Shown here piece by piece: positions 29,201-38,400 of a stretch of 64,000 bases of DNA. The position numbers were made by a program, and so were the translations under genes. The stretch comes from Nitrospirales bacterium (lineage in GTDB: Bacteria; Nitrospirota; Nitrospiria; Nitrospirales; UBA8639). Position 1 is the stretch's first letter; every line of letters starts with the position of its first letter. Under the pieces are notes generated by a model, which did not search any database, had not been told where the DNA came from, and saw only the letters and a list, made by a program, of their open reading frames with translations. The DNA lies in assembly GCA_029261235.1 (NCBI GenBank), contig JAJDBS010000111.1, positions 1-64,000 on the forward strand. Direction: 5' to 3'.

Positions 29201-29696
29201 AGGAGAAGATTTAACTTTTCAATTAATCGTCAGTGATGATGATTCAGTGAATCCCCTTTCTTCGCTTCCAGATGAAGTGAATATTCATATTGCCAATATC
29301 AATGATCCTCCAACATGTCAGGCAGCCACGGCAAGCTTGGAACTCGGTTGGCCTCCGACTCATAAAATGGAACCGGTTCAAATCCAAAGTCTCGCTGATC
29401 CCGAAGGTGACGGGATTTTCGTTACAGTGAATGGTGTGACTCAAGATGAACCGGTCAGTGGGTTAAGTAACGGCGACTCCAGCCCAGATGCCGTAATTCA
29501 GTCAGGGAGTCCCACGGATTCTGTGTTACTCCGATTGGAACGAGATTCCAAAGGAAATGGTCGAGTATATGTAATTTACTTCACAGCCAGTGACGGATTT
29601 GAGAATTGCGATGGAACGATAGAAGTTTCCGTTCCCAAAAGTCGGCAATCCGGAGCCGTAGACGACGGGCAAAACTTCGATTCCACTTTACCTTAG
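26238..29696 (+). CDS. Secreted SBBP beta-propeller / PKD-like repeat protein
   Basis: A 1152-residue exported protein. After a signal peptide comes the N-terminal domain usual for SBBP proteins (SFEANRGQVENSVNFISRG, YPGIDLMYYGNQRQLEYDF). Seven SBBP repeats occupy about 265-720, each with YSTYLGG-like starts, a VD-x-x-GNAYVTG-like core and a DAFVTK(F/I)NP-like end. Three PKD/REJ-type Ig-like domains follow (AGPDQTVNEG, ADAGNDSTIKPG, AGPDQIKDEG), and a final domain with a CDGTIEVSVP end. It is likely a surface or secreted adhesin-like protein; the ligand is unknown. GGAGGG precedes the ATG. Confidence 0.92.
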   Translation: MSRYSLNIFIVVILLLLSIPIGVPAYQKNFGDSTTKETSNPMRSFLQVPLSFEANRGQVENSVNFISRGSGYTLFLNSSEAVLSMQATKQLPDVRMPTDALQKNQKLTDPNRSVVVRMSLVNANEHSKIMGKDELPGKANYFTGNDPKKWQTDIPTYSKVEYSNIYPGIDLMYYGNQRQLEYDFILKPGADPKQITLAFQGIDNMDLDKQGNLVLYVGKETLRQHKPKVYQEIHGVRQPISGSYVLKSKNQVAFQVGKYNSQIPLVIDPILSYATYLSGTNDDKPNRGMAVDAQGHAYVTGYTTSLDFPIQGAIQTTNGGNLDAFITKFNPSGTGLIYSTYLGGSGDEFPSAVTIDSTGNAYIVGGVVSTNFPVQNAFQSSKGGGAFDAFLTKINPTGSALVFSTYLGGGTGNGLDEGLAVVVDGTNHAYVTGFTDSFNFPVTPGAFQESHNDARDGFVTKFAPTGTSLIYSTYVGALDADSVSSIAIDGNGNAYITGLTFSSDWPIANAYQGMIAGSADAFVTVLNPTGTGLVFSTFLGGTGTDDSRDISLDGGGNILVAGVTQSTNFPTSANAHKQTLDGPSDAFITKLNASGSTLIFSSYLGGISTDSIDQLTTDPSGAVYVTGATNSPNFPTVDPLSGSSGSGQEAFVTKIDPGSGTILFSTLLGGSLGDSGNGIGLDAADNIYVLGVTRSLDFPTTPNAFQQNALGVGINTFVAKIEQNLIPFAHAGPDQTVNEGVLVQLDGTGSSDPQNDPLNFAWTQVGGPGVLINNPGTATPTFLAPYISSNQTLTFKLVVDDGTSFSDPDYVDIVVGNINTPPEADAGNDSTIKPGATVVLDGSNSFDNESDPISYQWTQASGTLVTLSDGTAQQPTFTAPNAVGDVLVFKLQVSDGKESSSLSPGTDSAQPDTVAVTMVANSQPIGDAGPDQIKDEGNLVTLNGSGSFDPDGGDTISFQWMQIGGTSVALSSATSSNPTFTAPNVGAGGEDLTFQLIVSDDDSVNPLSSLPDEVNIHIANINDPPTCQAATASLELGWPPTHKMEPVQIQSLADPEGDGIFVTVNGVTQDEPVSGLSNGDSSPDAVIQSGSPTDSVLLRLERDSKGNGRVYVIYFTASDGFENCDGTIEVSVPKSRQSGAVDDGQNFDSTLP

Positions 29697-29726
29697 AAAA
29701 GGATTGGAATTGATTAGTATTTTCTT

Positions 29727-29761
29727 GCGGTAGGAAGGGAATGGCCTTCCCTTCCTACCGC
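29727..29761 (+). terminator. Strong hairpin after the SBBP gene
   Basis: A perfect 15-bp inverted repeat, GCGGTAGGAAGGGAA (29727-29741) and its complement (29747-29761) with a 5-base loop, lies 30 bp past the stop codon. No T run follows, so it may act as a 3'-stabilising hairpin as well as a terminator. Confidence 0.7.
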
Positions 29762-29773
29762 TGAGAATAGCCC

Positions 29774-31002
29774 TGCCCGTGGTCAAATAATTCGAACGTG
29801 TTGTTTCTTTAGAATTTCCCCCAATACATTAACACTTCGCCCACACTTGTCGCTTCCCTTCCCGCTCCCTGATACTTCTCTCCAAGATGAACTTTAGGAT
29901 ATCCACGTGGAGGAGCTATGGAGTGGAAAACGGTACTCGCCTATATCACAGGAACGGTTGATCAAGAACTCTTGATGCGGAACGATTATCTGGTCGCGGA
30001 AAACCGCATTCTGCGGAACCAAATCACAGGACGGATACGGTTGACCAACGGCGAACGTATCACGCTCGCGACTCTGGGCAAACAGCTGGGGAAGAAAGCG
30101 CTGGCAGACGTAGTGTCCGTGGTCAAACCTGAGACATTGCTTGCCTGGCATCGGAAATTGATCGCCAAAAAGTTTGAGAGCTCGATGTCCCCGCGAGCTC
30201 CAGGACGACCTCCCATCGCTCAAGCCATCGAGGATTTAGTCGTCCGGTTTGCCAAAGAGAATCGACAGTGGGGCTATACGCGCATTATTGGAGCACTGAA
30301 GCATGTGGGGTATACGGTGAGCCACCAGACCGTCGGCAATATCTTGAAGCGGCATAACCTCCTCCCGGCTCCGACACGCCGCAAGACGACTACCTGGCGC
30401 GAATTCATTCGCGCCCATCTGGACATCTTGGTTGCCACCGATTTCTTTACCGCGGAAGTCTGGACGAAGAGTGGCTTGGTGACCTATTACATCCTGTTCT
30501 ATATCCAGGTGAGAACCAGGACGGTGCACCTTGCTGGCCTGACACCACATCCCAATGAAGCCTGGATGAAACAGATCACAAGGAATTCAACGATGCCGGA
30601 GTGGGGATTCCTGACTCAAGGCCAATACTTGATCCATGACCGTGATGCGAAATTCTGCTCCAGTTGGCAAGAGATCCTGGACGCAGCTGGTGTGACTCCC
30701 ATCAAACTTCCCCCGCGCAGTCCGAACTTGAATGCCCATGCCGAACGCTGGGTGAGATCCGTCAAGGAAGAAGCCTTGTCTCAACTCATCCTCTTTGGGG
30801 AAGGCGCCCTGCGGAAAGTCCTCCAGGAATATGTCACCCATTATCATCACGAACGCCCCCACCAGGGAAAAGGCAATGAACTACTCCTGCCAAAACCGAG
30901 AAAAGCAGACTGGAGGACTCACCCTATTCGCTCTCACAAAAGATTAGGAGGCCTATTGAAATACTACGCCCGCGAGGCCGCATGAGTTTTTTGACCATAC
31001 GG
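29774..31002 (+). mobile_element. IS481-like insertion sequence
   Basis: The transposase gene at 29918-30985 is bounded by imperfect inverted ends: CCCGTGGTCAAA near 29776-29787 and TTTGACCATACGGG at 30990-31003, the complement of CCCGTATGGTCAAA. The ends differ by a two-base indel, so the exact borders are not fixed. No obvious target duplication was seen. A solitary copy of the right end occurs at 25990. Confidence 0.7.
29918..30985 (+). CDS. IS481/IS3-superfamily DDE transposase (integrase core)
   Basis: The 355-residue protein has an N-terminal helical DNA-binding part, a helix-turn-helix-like segment (WGYTRIIGALKHVGYTVSHQTV), and an rve integrase core with all three acidic residues: D in VATDFFTAEVW, D in YLIHDRDAKFC, and E in NLNAHAERWVRSVKEE. 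It ends in HHERPHQGKGN, typical of this group. It looks intact: full length and a strong GGAGGAG ribosome binding site. It should cut and join the IS ends. Confidence 0.93.
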   Translation: MEWKTVLAYITGTVDQELLMRNDYLVAENRILRNQITGRIRLTNGERITLATLGKQLGKKALADVVSVVKPETLLAWHRKLIAKKFESSMSPRAPGRPPIAQAIEDLVVRFAKENRQWGYTRIIGALKHVGYTVSHQTVGNILKRHNLLPAPTRRKTTTWREFIRAHLDILVATDFFTAEVWTKSGLVTYYILFYIQVRTRTVHLAGLTPHPNEAWMKQITRNSTMPEWGFLTQGQYLIHDRDAKFCSSWQEILDAAGVTPIKLPPRSPNLNAHAERWVRSVKEEALSQLILFGEGALRKVLQEYVTHYHHERPHQGKGNELLLPKPRKADWRTHPIRSHKRLGGLLKYYAREAA

Positions 31003-31070
31003 GTGTAGACAGGGCTCAGTAGTAACTCATCAGAGGCAGCTCTGACCATATGGTTTTGAGCGAAACCATA

Positions 31071-31784
31071 TTATTTGGCCTGATATTGAGTTGGGACTAG
31101 ATCAACCAAGCGGCTTTCATTAGATGAGCGACTCCAGCTTCTATAGACAAGCGCAGCGAGTAAGGTGCATATCATAAAGACATAGATTGTCATCATGAGA
31201 ACATAGCGCGTCTCTGTGCCGATTAAGAGGCAATGGGCTAGTGTCGATACCAACACGAGGATCGATATCCGATGCAGCCACTTTGCTTTCTCAATACCAC
31301 GCTGTCTGACGTGACCAGCAATAATGACTACTGCCATACCGTAGAAGGCCAGGACCCCTAATGATACGGCAAATGCATAGAATCCTTGGCTAAAATCAGG
31401 TAAGAGCACATTGAAGGCTAAGTGGTTAGTGCGAAGTGATGCTGCTGCCACATATAGCGACGCATGTAAAACAAGAAGGCCAGCACTAAGGTATCCTAGA
31501 GTACGATGAAGTGATAAATTCCAGAATGCGATCTTTTCTCCAATAGGTGATTTCTGAATAAGGGCAAAAACCACTTGCAGCCATAGCAGAAACACAGCGT
31601 ACATCCCAGCAAGTTTTGAGAAAATGTAAGGGACTTGGCCGGGAGGCGTCTCATATTTGATATAGATGCTGAGGTCTCCAACCGACTGCAACCAAACAAA
31701 TCCTGGCCCGGCTACTAGCGCAAGACAGAACATTCCGACATTGATTCGACTGAAAGTTGGACTTTGCTGGATTGCCTCAGACAT
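31071..31784 (-). CDS. Ferric reductase-like transmembrane protein (heme b)
   Basis: The 237-residue protein has about six membrane helices. Histidines within or next to helices (SLHRTLGY, LLVLHASLY, KWLHRISI, TLAHCLLIG) fit the two-heme pattern of the ferric-reductase transmembrane domain, as in MsrQ. It probably moves electrons across the inner membrane. Its ATG lies 8 bp inside the end of the chromate-resistance/rhodanese gene, so the two are translationally coupled, and it may deliver electrons to that periplasmic protein. Last gene of a long minus-strand run. Confidence 0.82.
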   Translation of the reverse strand: MSEAIQQSPTFSRINVGMFCLALVAGPGFVWLQSVGDLSIYIKYETPPGQVPYIFSKLAGMYAVFLLWLQVVFALIQKSPIGEKIAFWNLSLHRTLGYLSAGLLVLHASLYVAAASLRTNHLAFNVLLPDFSQGFYAFAVSLGVLAFYGMAVVIIAGHVRQRGIEKAKWLHRISILVLVSTLAHCLLIGTETRYVLMMTIYVFMICTLLAALVYRSWSRSSNESRLVDLVPTQYQAK

Positions 31785-32775
31785 CTTTCATGCACGTCGT
31801 GGGATTGTTAATGCACATTTCGAGCTTTTGCATCGCCTCGGCCTCTTGCAACCCACGTGTTCCAGCCACAGGCAGGCCAATAGCATTCCAACCACTGATG
31901 CCCCAAGGGTTCATTAATCCAACGTTTGTGACTCCCAACTCTTTCAATCGCTTAGCCACCTCAAATGCACGAAAATCTTTCACGCAGTAAGGGACGACAA
32001 CATCAGCACCCTGGACCTCAGGAGGCAACGCACGACCAATATCTCGAAGCCTGATGTTAATGGAACCAGGGATATGACCCTCCTCGAACTCATCTATTTC
32101 GCGAGTATCAATAAACACCACTTTGTCCCCCGCCCCAATAAATCGTAAGAGTTCCCTGGGATGCCATTCCGCCACATACTTTTTATCCAAATCAGTCGTA
32201 CTATTCTTTACCGATCCACATTGGCGATTGTGTGCAAGAGCCTGCTCAAGTGCCGACTTTCTATGGGTTTCTGGATTCTGCTCGAGAAAGTGAAGCAAAG
32301 CATCAAATAACTGAAAATAACAGCTTTGCGGCACACTTTCTCTTCCGTAAGTTAATTGCAGCCCTCGAAAGGCATGTTCCACAAAAGGCGAGGCTTCAGA
32401 CTGTTTTCCTCCCCAAAAGTTCACTTCAATGTCATGCACAATTTGGCCAATATCAATTAATAGGGAGTTCTGTACCTTAAACCCAGACAACAGACTCTCA
32501 AACGTCGTGCGTTGGCTATCACGAAAATATGGCTCGATACCTGGAATATCAAACGAAACACCCGTGGTGGGTGTTGTCCCCGTCTCGACGACACGGATCT
32601 TCGCACCAGGATCAAGATGACGATGGATCAACCAGGCTGATGCCCATTTGTCCGGTCCGATCCCTGTCCACGTGACATATTCCGACGGTTTATCTGCGAA
32701 GACACTTCCATTCACCAAAACCAAGATAGCTATGGTGAATATCAGAAAAGGAGATTGGCAGGTTCTTCGGTGCAT
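31777..32775 (-). CDS. Exported chromate-resistance-like (ChrB C-terminal type) and rhodanese fusion
   Basis: The 332-residue protein has a signal peptide (IFTIAILVLVNGSVFA-DK). Residues about 30-195 resemble the ChrB C-terminal domain (YVTWTGIGPDKWASAWLIHRHLDPGA, VSFDIPG, TTFESLLSGF, DIGQIVHDIE). Residues about 205-310 are a rhodanese domain (VVFIDTREIDEFEEGHIPGSINI) with the active-site loop VPYCVKDFRAFEVA. Cysteine is present, so sulfur transfer or thiol chemistry is possible. The combination suggests periplasmic oxyanion or sulfur handling. The gene overlaps the ferric-reductase-like gene and follows the FlgD-Ig gene by 12 bp. Confidence 0.85.
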   Translation of the reverse strand: MHRRTCQSPFLIFTIAILVLVNGSVFADKPSEYVTWTGIGPDKWASAWLIHRHLDPGAKIRVVETGTTPTTGVSFDIPGIEPYFRDSQRTTFESLLSGFKVQNSLLIDIGQIVHDIEVNFWGGKQSEASPFVEHAFRGLQLTYGRESVPQSCYFQLFDALLHFLEQNPETHRKSALEQALAHNRQCGSVKNSTTDLDKKYVAEWHPRELLRFIGAGDKVVFIDTREIDEFEEGHIPGSINIRLRDIGRALPPEVQGADVVVPYCVKDFRAFEVAKRLKELGVTNVGLMNPWGISGWNAIGLPVAGTRGLQEAEAMQKLEMCINNPTTCMKDV

Positions 32776-32787
32776 AGTTTATCGCGT

Positions 32788-33894
32788 TCATTTTTCAACT
32801 TCAAAGAGCGTCGAAACCACACCGACTTTACCGGTAAAGCCGGAGATATTGACGGTCAACACATGCTGACCCTCTTTCAATTGATTAACCTTCCACAACC
32901 AGGTCAACGGCAAATAACCCTGTTCTTCTTCCGAGACAAATTCATGATCAACAAAAAAAGCCACTTCATACAAACTCTGATCCAGAAGCCACCGATCTTG
33001 TTCATCCACGTCAACCTTAACCCGAACGGATTGGTCCAGTTTAAGCACTGGCAAACCTTTTCCATTCTTCTTATGTTCACCGGATAAACTGATCTGAACT
33101 TGAGGGTCTCTGGCCTCGGAAGGAGAGACATAATATTCACGAGCAATACGCATGTCACCTCTGGTCAAGGCTAAATTTTCCTGATTCAGAACTCTGTCCG
33201 GCCAGCCACGCTTCTTGCGGTAGTCTGCATATGTCGTGCCTTTATTGCCAATTGTGATGATGGAGAAAGCAGGCAATTGAAATGCAGTCACCAAGACGCT
33301 CAGACCTTTTTCATTGCGCAGGTCGAGCAGGCGGCTCTCGTCCATCCCGTCCCACCGCTGAATATTCTTACCCGCGCTGTGTGGTTCCCAACTTGCCAAC
33401 GACCGCATCATCGGACCGCCTTTTATTCCGGCGCGAATCAATACACGGCAAGAGGCTGGTAACACATAAGAAATTTGCTTATCACTGGTGATGCGCACCT
33501 GTAGATTCTCGACCACCTCTCCACCCGTGTTCTCACGTGGATCAACCCGAAATGTTTTTCCGTTAGATGTAATAGCCTTCAATACGGCTACATAAGCCTC
33601 ATCCGGTACCACATTGCCCTGATCATCCTTGCCATCCCACATGAGGGTCTGGTTGCCCTTCTTTAGGGCTTTGTTGCCTGATATGGAGCGGACTAGATCA
33701 CCGTCAGCAGTATAAAGCCTGACCGTGACGGTAGCTTTGTCTTGAAGCGTGATAGGAATCGGGAAAGATTCGTTATGGTAGGGAGAAAACTCAGTCTTCG
33801 TATATGTATCGAAAGTGACAAAACCTAATGCCAGACCAGGGAACGAGAGGAGGAGAACGACTAACGTCCCCACTTTTAGTGTCTTAATAACCAT
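32788..33894 (-). CDS. Exported protein with FlgD-like Ig domain
   Basis: The 368-residue protein has a signal peptide (VGTLVVLLLSFPGLALG). Near residue 55-115 there is a FlgD-Ig-like unit (ATVTVRLYTADGDLVRSISG, NQTLMWDGKDDQGNVVPDEAYVAVLKA). The same kind of unit occurs in the dockerin protein at 39417-41669, so the two may share an assembly. The C-terminal part is beta-rich and unassigned. Its ATG overlaps the stop of the beta-propeller gene by one base (TAATG), so translation is coupled. Confidence 0.75.
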   Translation of the reverse strand: MVIKTLKVGTLVVLLLSFPGLALGFVTFDTYTKTEFSPYHNESFPIPITLQDKATVTVRLYTADGDLVRSISGNKALKKGNQTLMWDGKDDQGNVVPDEAYVAVLKAITSNGKTFRVDPRENTGGEVVENLQVRITSDKQISYVLPASCRVLIRAGIKGGPMMRSLASWEPHSAGKNIQRWDGMDESRLLDLRNEKGLSVLVTAFQLPAFSIITIGNKGTTYADYRKKRGWPDRVLNQENLALTRGDMRIAREYYVSPSEARDPQVQISLSGEHKKNGKGLPVLKLDQSVRVKVDVDEQDRWLLDQSLYEVAFFVDHEFVSEEEQGYLPLTWLWKVNQLKEGQHVLTVNISGFTGKVGVVSTLFEVEK

Positions 33895-34829
33895 TAGTGA
33901 CTGATGGCAAGATCACGTATATCACTCACACCTTCCGGCAGAGTCATAGAGACTAAGGCACCTTCAGCCTTGCGATGCATCAGTTGTACGCCTTCAGGCG
34001 AACGCCGAATAAAATAGAGAGTATCATCCTTATCGAGCGCCGGACTGATATCCGTCACATTCCCCTGGGTCAGTTCTTCATATTTCTGTGTTTTCAAGTT
34101 CATCCGCCAGATATGGTATGGCCCACTTTTGTTCGAGGAGAAGTACAACCATGTTCCATCATGAGAAACAACTGGTTGCCGCGCAATACTGTTCACCATT
34201 GTCACCTGCTTAGCTTCTCCACTTACGACATCCATATGCCAAATTTCTTGAATAATCTTTCCACACCCCACAGTGCACAACACATTCGAATAAAACAGAT
34301 CTTTCGTCGTAGGGGCAGTCGGCTCAAATTGCGCTGAGCGCTGCCTAACAATAACTTTTGGGTTTTTACGCGATTTGTCAAATACTAAAATGTCGGTATC
34401 GACACTCGCGCCCTCCTTGAGTGCCACAACATACAATTGATTGCCAGTGGAGTCATAAGCCGGTTGAGTATACGCATGCCCTCTATCGGCCTGAAGCAGA
34501 AGCTTTTCTTTCTTATTTTTTAAGCTTTGTTCATACAAACTTCCATCTGGCGCAATATAAGCGAACCTCCCATTTTTAAGATTAAAGGTTGGGGTCCGAG
34601 GTTCAAACAAAGTTCGTACTTCTTGTAGATTAGACTGTATCTCCATATAAAACTGCCACTTGTCATTCATCAGTCCAACAAAAGAGATATTTTGAGACCT
34701 TTTTTCTGCATACACGGGAAAAACAAAAAACGAAGAAAACGAAACAAACACAAGGAGCAATAACATTAATTCCTCAAAGGTGCATTTAATTCCCCATTTT
34801 GATGAAGAGATTCTTGCAGTCAGATTCAT
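33894..34829 (-). CDS. Exported TolB-like WD40/PD40 beta-propeller protein
   Basis: The 311-residue protein has a hydrophobic N-terminal segment (LMLLLLVFVSFSSFFVFPVYA) that may be a signal peptide. PD40/TolB-type blades follow: FAYIAPDGSLYEQSL, PAYDSTGNQLYVV, VSHDGTWLYFSSNKSGPYHIWRMNL and SPALDKDDTLYFIRR. Such propellers bind proteins or sugars in the periplasm. Coupled to the FlgD-Ig gene downstream and 37 bp from the candidate immunity gene. Confidence 0.8.
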   Translation of the reverse strand: MNLTARISSSKWGIKCTFEELMLLLLVFVSFSSFFVFPVYAEKRSQNISFVGLMNDKWQFYMEIQSNLQEVRTLFEPRTPTFNLKNGRFAYIAPDGSLYEQSLKNKKEKLLLQADRGHAYTQPAYDSTGNQLYVVALKEGASVDTDILVFDKSRKNPKVIVRQRSAQFEPTAPTTKDLFYSNVLCTVGCGKIIQEIWHMDVVSGEAKQVTMVNSIARQPVVSHDGTWLYFSSNKSGPYHIWRMNLKTQKYEELTQGNVTDISPALDKDDTLYFIRRSPEGVQLMHRKAEGALVSMTLPEGVSDIRDLAISH

Positions 34830-34865
34830 TTGTTAACCCGAGCTCTCTGCTCATTCAAAAACCAA

Positions 34866-35411
34866 CTATTGGGTAAAGCCAAACTTCCGCATATGTTTTC
34901 CGACAGCACCTGTCGAAAACCATATTTCTATTTCCGGAATGAGAGCGATTGCTTGATTGACTATTAATTTGATGTTGGTTTCATTTTTTTTTAGAAGCCA
35001 ACCAATTTCGAACCACCCGGTCCAGACGGAATTGCTAAACAAGCGATAGGCTTCTGAAAGAGAAGATACGTCAGCATACTCTTGATCAATATGAGTCCAA
35101 GGAAGGGTTACACCTTCTTCTGGTGCTACTCCAAAATTAATAACAAACTTAGCTTTACCACATCTATCAAATTGAAGTTCCACAATCTCTAACTGCTTAT
35201 CTTTCCATCTCTTTAATCGCCCCAAAGGAAAAGCTGTTCTCATTTCGGGACTTTTTTGTTCTTCTGGCGTTAGCGTAAATACTTCAAAGCCCTCGTTAAT
35301 AAAAACTGGTATTAATCGATTTTTCAGATCAGAACACAACAACTGCTTTAATCCCTCTTTCGATCTTTCATTACTTGAATGTCTATTGCTCTCATCGTTA
35401 TTCACATCCAC
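34866..35411 (-). CDS. Candidate immunity protein for the RHS toxin (DUF4304-like)
   Basis: The product of about 180 residues is soluble, with no signal peptide. Its central part (LIPVFINEGFEVFTL, KQLEIVELQFDRCGKAKFVINFGVAPEEG) resembles DUF4304-type proteins often found beside polymorphic toxins. The start lies within the end of the RHS gene: GTG codons at 35411 and 35405 follow a GGGGAG, so translation is coupled to the toxin. Position directly after the toxin tip is the main reason for the immunity call; the exact family is uncertain. Confidence 0.65.
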   Translation of the reverse strand: MDVNNDESNRHSSNERSKEGLKQLLCSDLKNRLIPVFINEGFEVFTLTPEEQKSPEMRTAFPLGRLKRWKDKQLEIVELQFDRCGKAKFVINFGVAPEEGVTLPWTHIDQEYADVSSLSEAYRLFSNSVWTGWFEIGWLLKKNETNIKLIVNQAIALIPEIEIWFSTGAVGKHMRKFGFTQ

Positions 35412-38400
35412 AATTACTCCCCGCTGCCCCACCTACTCCTGCGCCAGCCCCAGCTCCACCAGCTGCGGCACCTACATTAGCTCCAACATCGCCAATCCAA
35501 GGATAGGTCCATTTTTCAACTCTGTAAGAGTCTCCCAGCGTCTGTTGCGCAGCACGTTGAGCTCTAGTTAATCCAGAAGTACCAAACTTAGACTCTACAT
35601 AGTATCTAGTACCATCACGCCCAACCCAAGCACTATCTGCGATAGTAGTTTGTCCTGGGACTCTGACTTGTGTGCCTACTCTTCTACTACCTCGCGCCAA
35701 GTTCTTTATGGTAGACAGACCTTCACCAACACGACCTTTTGCAGAATTTGAGAGTCCTCTTGCTGCAGAGGTCAACCCTTGTTTTCCGGCTGCTGAACCA
35801 AAGCCACCACCTACAGCCCCTAACGCAGCAGAAAGAGCCACCTGGCCAACATCTATACACTTCCAATTTCCTCCATTCATTGCAAGTTGAATAGCAATAT
35901 CCACACCTGCTCCGAAAACAGCGCCTAAACACCACGGGCATTCTCCCGTCGGATCTATTAAATTTACAGGATTATTACCTACATAAGCGTAAGTGTTAAG
36001 TCCGCCTGCAATATCAATCGGATCACTTTGAATAAACCTTCTCATATTAGAATCGTAATATCTTGCTCTATAGAAATATAAACCATTGCCGTCATTCTCT
36101 CTGCCTGTATAGCCAAAATCACTTAAGCTACCGTCTCCACCTACAGTAGTCTGACCATAACTATCGTACTGATATGAAGCTTTGACCCCTGTTGTATCAG
36201 TTAATGCCATCACACTGGCTTGATGATTCTGATGAAAGAAATAATTACCCCCACCTTTTTTCATACCAAGAGGTTCATCTATCACTCCACTAAAAGTCAC
36301 TGATTCACTTACGTTATCAGAGCCATCTAATACACCGATACGATCATCGCCACTATACATGTACCTTTCAGTAATTCCATCAGTCGTCTTTGACCATCTT
36401 CTATTGAATGGACCATACGTATAGGTTGTAGTGGATAGGGGTGTTGCTGAATTAACAGCAGCATAGAGTTCTAATTTCAGTAGCTGACTTTTTGAGTTCC
36501 ATGTGTAAACCGTCCGAGAACCTGTTGTGGTGTCCTGTTTCAAAGTTAGATTGCCATTCTCGTCATAACCATAGGTTGTCACGGCATCCTGAATCAGGCG
36601 ATTTGCCTCATCATATGCCCGACCATTCCCTAAAATATTCCCCAACTCATCATATACATAATTGTTAATGCCAAAATCATCAACGGCTTGTATAAGACGC
36701 CCTGCACTATCATATTGGTACGTTTTCGGCTGACCATCACCAGTCCAACCTATGATGCGATTGGCGTTATCATACTGATATTGATAAGTCGCATTGAATA
36801 TACCTTCATGTTTAATCTGGTTTATTTTTCCGGCAACACTATATTGGTAGGAAGCTTCATTACCATTTGGCTGTGTTAATCGTGTCCGTCGTCCTAGTGC
36901 GTCGTACATAAAGTTATAATTTTCTGTCGCTTTAGATATTTCAGTCAACAAACCACGATTATCATGTTTATAAATTTGGGTCGAACCTAGGCTAATCAGT
37001 TGCTCTAACTCATCCTCAATATTGTAGACATATTGAATGGTTTGACCATTTAATGTTTCGCTCAGTAGTCGTCCAAAATTGTCATATGACATATTCACAC
37101 TACCAGTGAGATTGTTGGCCTGTATCAAATCACCGCGCAGTGAATACTTAAATGTCGTTGCTTCGCCATTAACCGTCACTTGGGTTGGTCGTTTTGCCAG
37201 GTCGTAGATATAGGCTGTTAGGATTCCTGCGGGTTGCGTTAGCTGAGAAATCAGGTTATCAGGATAATAATTATAGGAATGCAGAGTGCCATCATAGTTG
37301 ATTCGTTGACTCAAGCGTCCAAAATTATCGTAGATATATGAAATTTGTTGATTATTGGGAGCAACAATGCGAGTCAAACGTGACGCTGCGTCATAGTCGT
37401 ATTGAGTAATATGGCCCAGCGCATTGCTTTCGCGCGTAAGACGGTCAAGGTCATCATATTGGTATTGAACGGTCTCCCCTTGGGGATTACTCATAGAAAT
37501 AACATTGCCACGACTGTCATAGTTAAAACTTGTCGTGCGATTTAATCCATCTGTTGCAAGCAAAGGCAACCCTTTGTCATTTGAGGTAATCGTTGTTTGT
37601 TGATTGAGTGCATTGATTGTAGACATTAAATCGCCATTACCGTTCCAAGTAAATTGAGTTATGGCATTCGAGGGATCGGTCACAGTCAAGAGATTCCCCC
37701 TGGCATCGTAAGTCAATTGACTGATACGCCCGCTTCTGCTGGTTACCTTTGTCGCCCAAGGTAAGTTGCCTTGGTATTCGAACGTAACGGTTCCGCGGGG
37801 ATCGGTTTCACTTATTAAGCGCGTCATTGAATCATACGAAGCGCTAAATGAATTTCCAAGCTCGTCAACTACCCCAATAATCACGCCATTAACATCACGC
37901 TGGTATTGAACAGTCTGATTCAGCGGATCCGTTTGGCTTATAAATAAACCAGCAGCATCATAAGTGGTGCGCCAAGTGCTACCCACACTATCCGTTTTGC
38001 TCACAGTACGGGAGCTTGCGTTATAGGAAAGCGTGAAGATATTTTCACCTTCCGTATAGGTTCGCACTTGATCGCCATTATAGGTGACTCGTGTCACCAC
38101 CACATTCGTGGGATCTGTAATACTCGTAATCTGATAATACGTATTTCCGTCCCCCAAAGGCTGATAGGACTGATATTCATACGTCATAACCCCGCCTAAA
38201 GGGTCAGTGACATTAATAAGGGTTCCGTTGGAATCATAGTCGTATTTCCATGTCCGATTTGCGTGATCAGTAATTGTGGCAATACGTCCTGACGAAGTGA
38301 AGTCAAAATCAAACACGCGACCATTAGTATCAGCAACGCGAAGGAGTGTCCCATCGGTATTGTATTCGTAATTAATGGTATTGCCGTTGCGGTCAACGAC

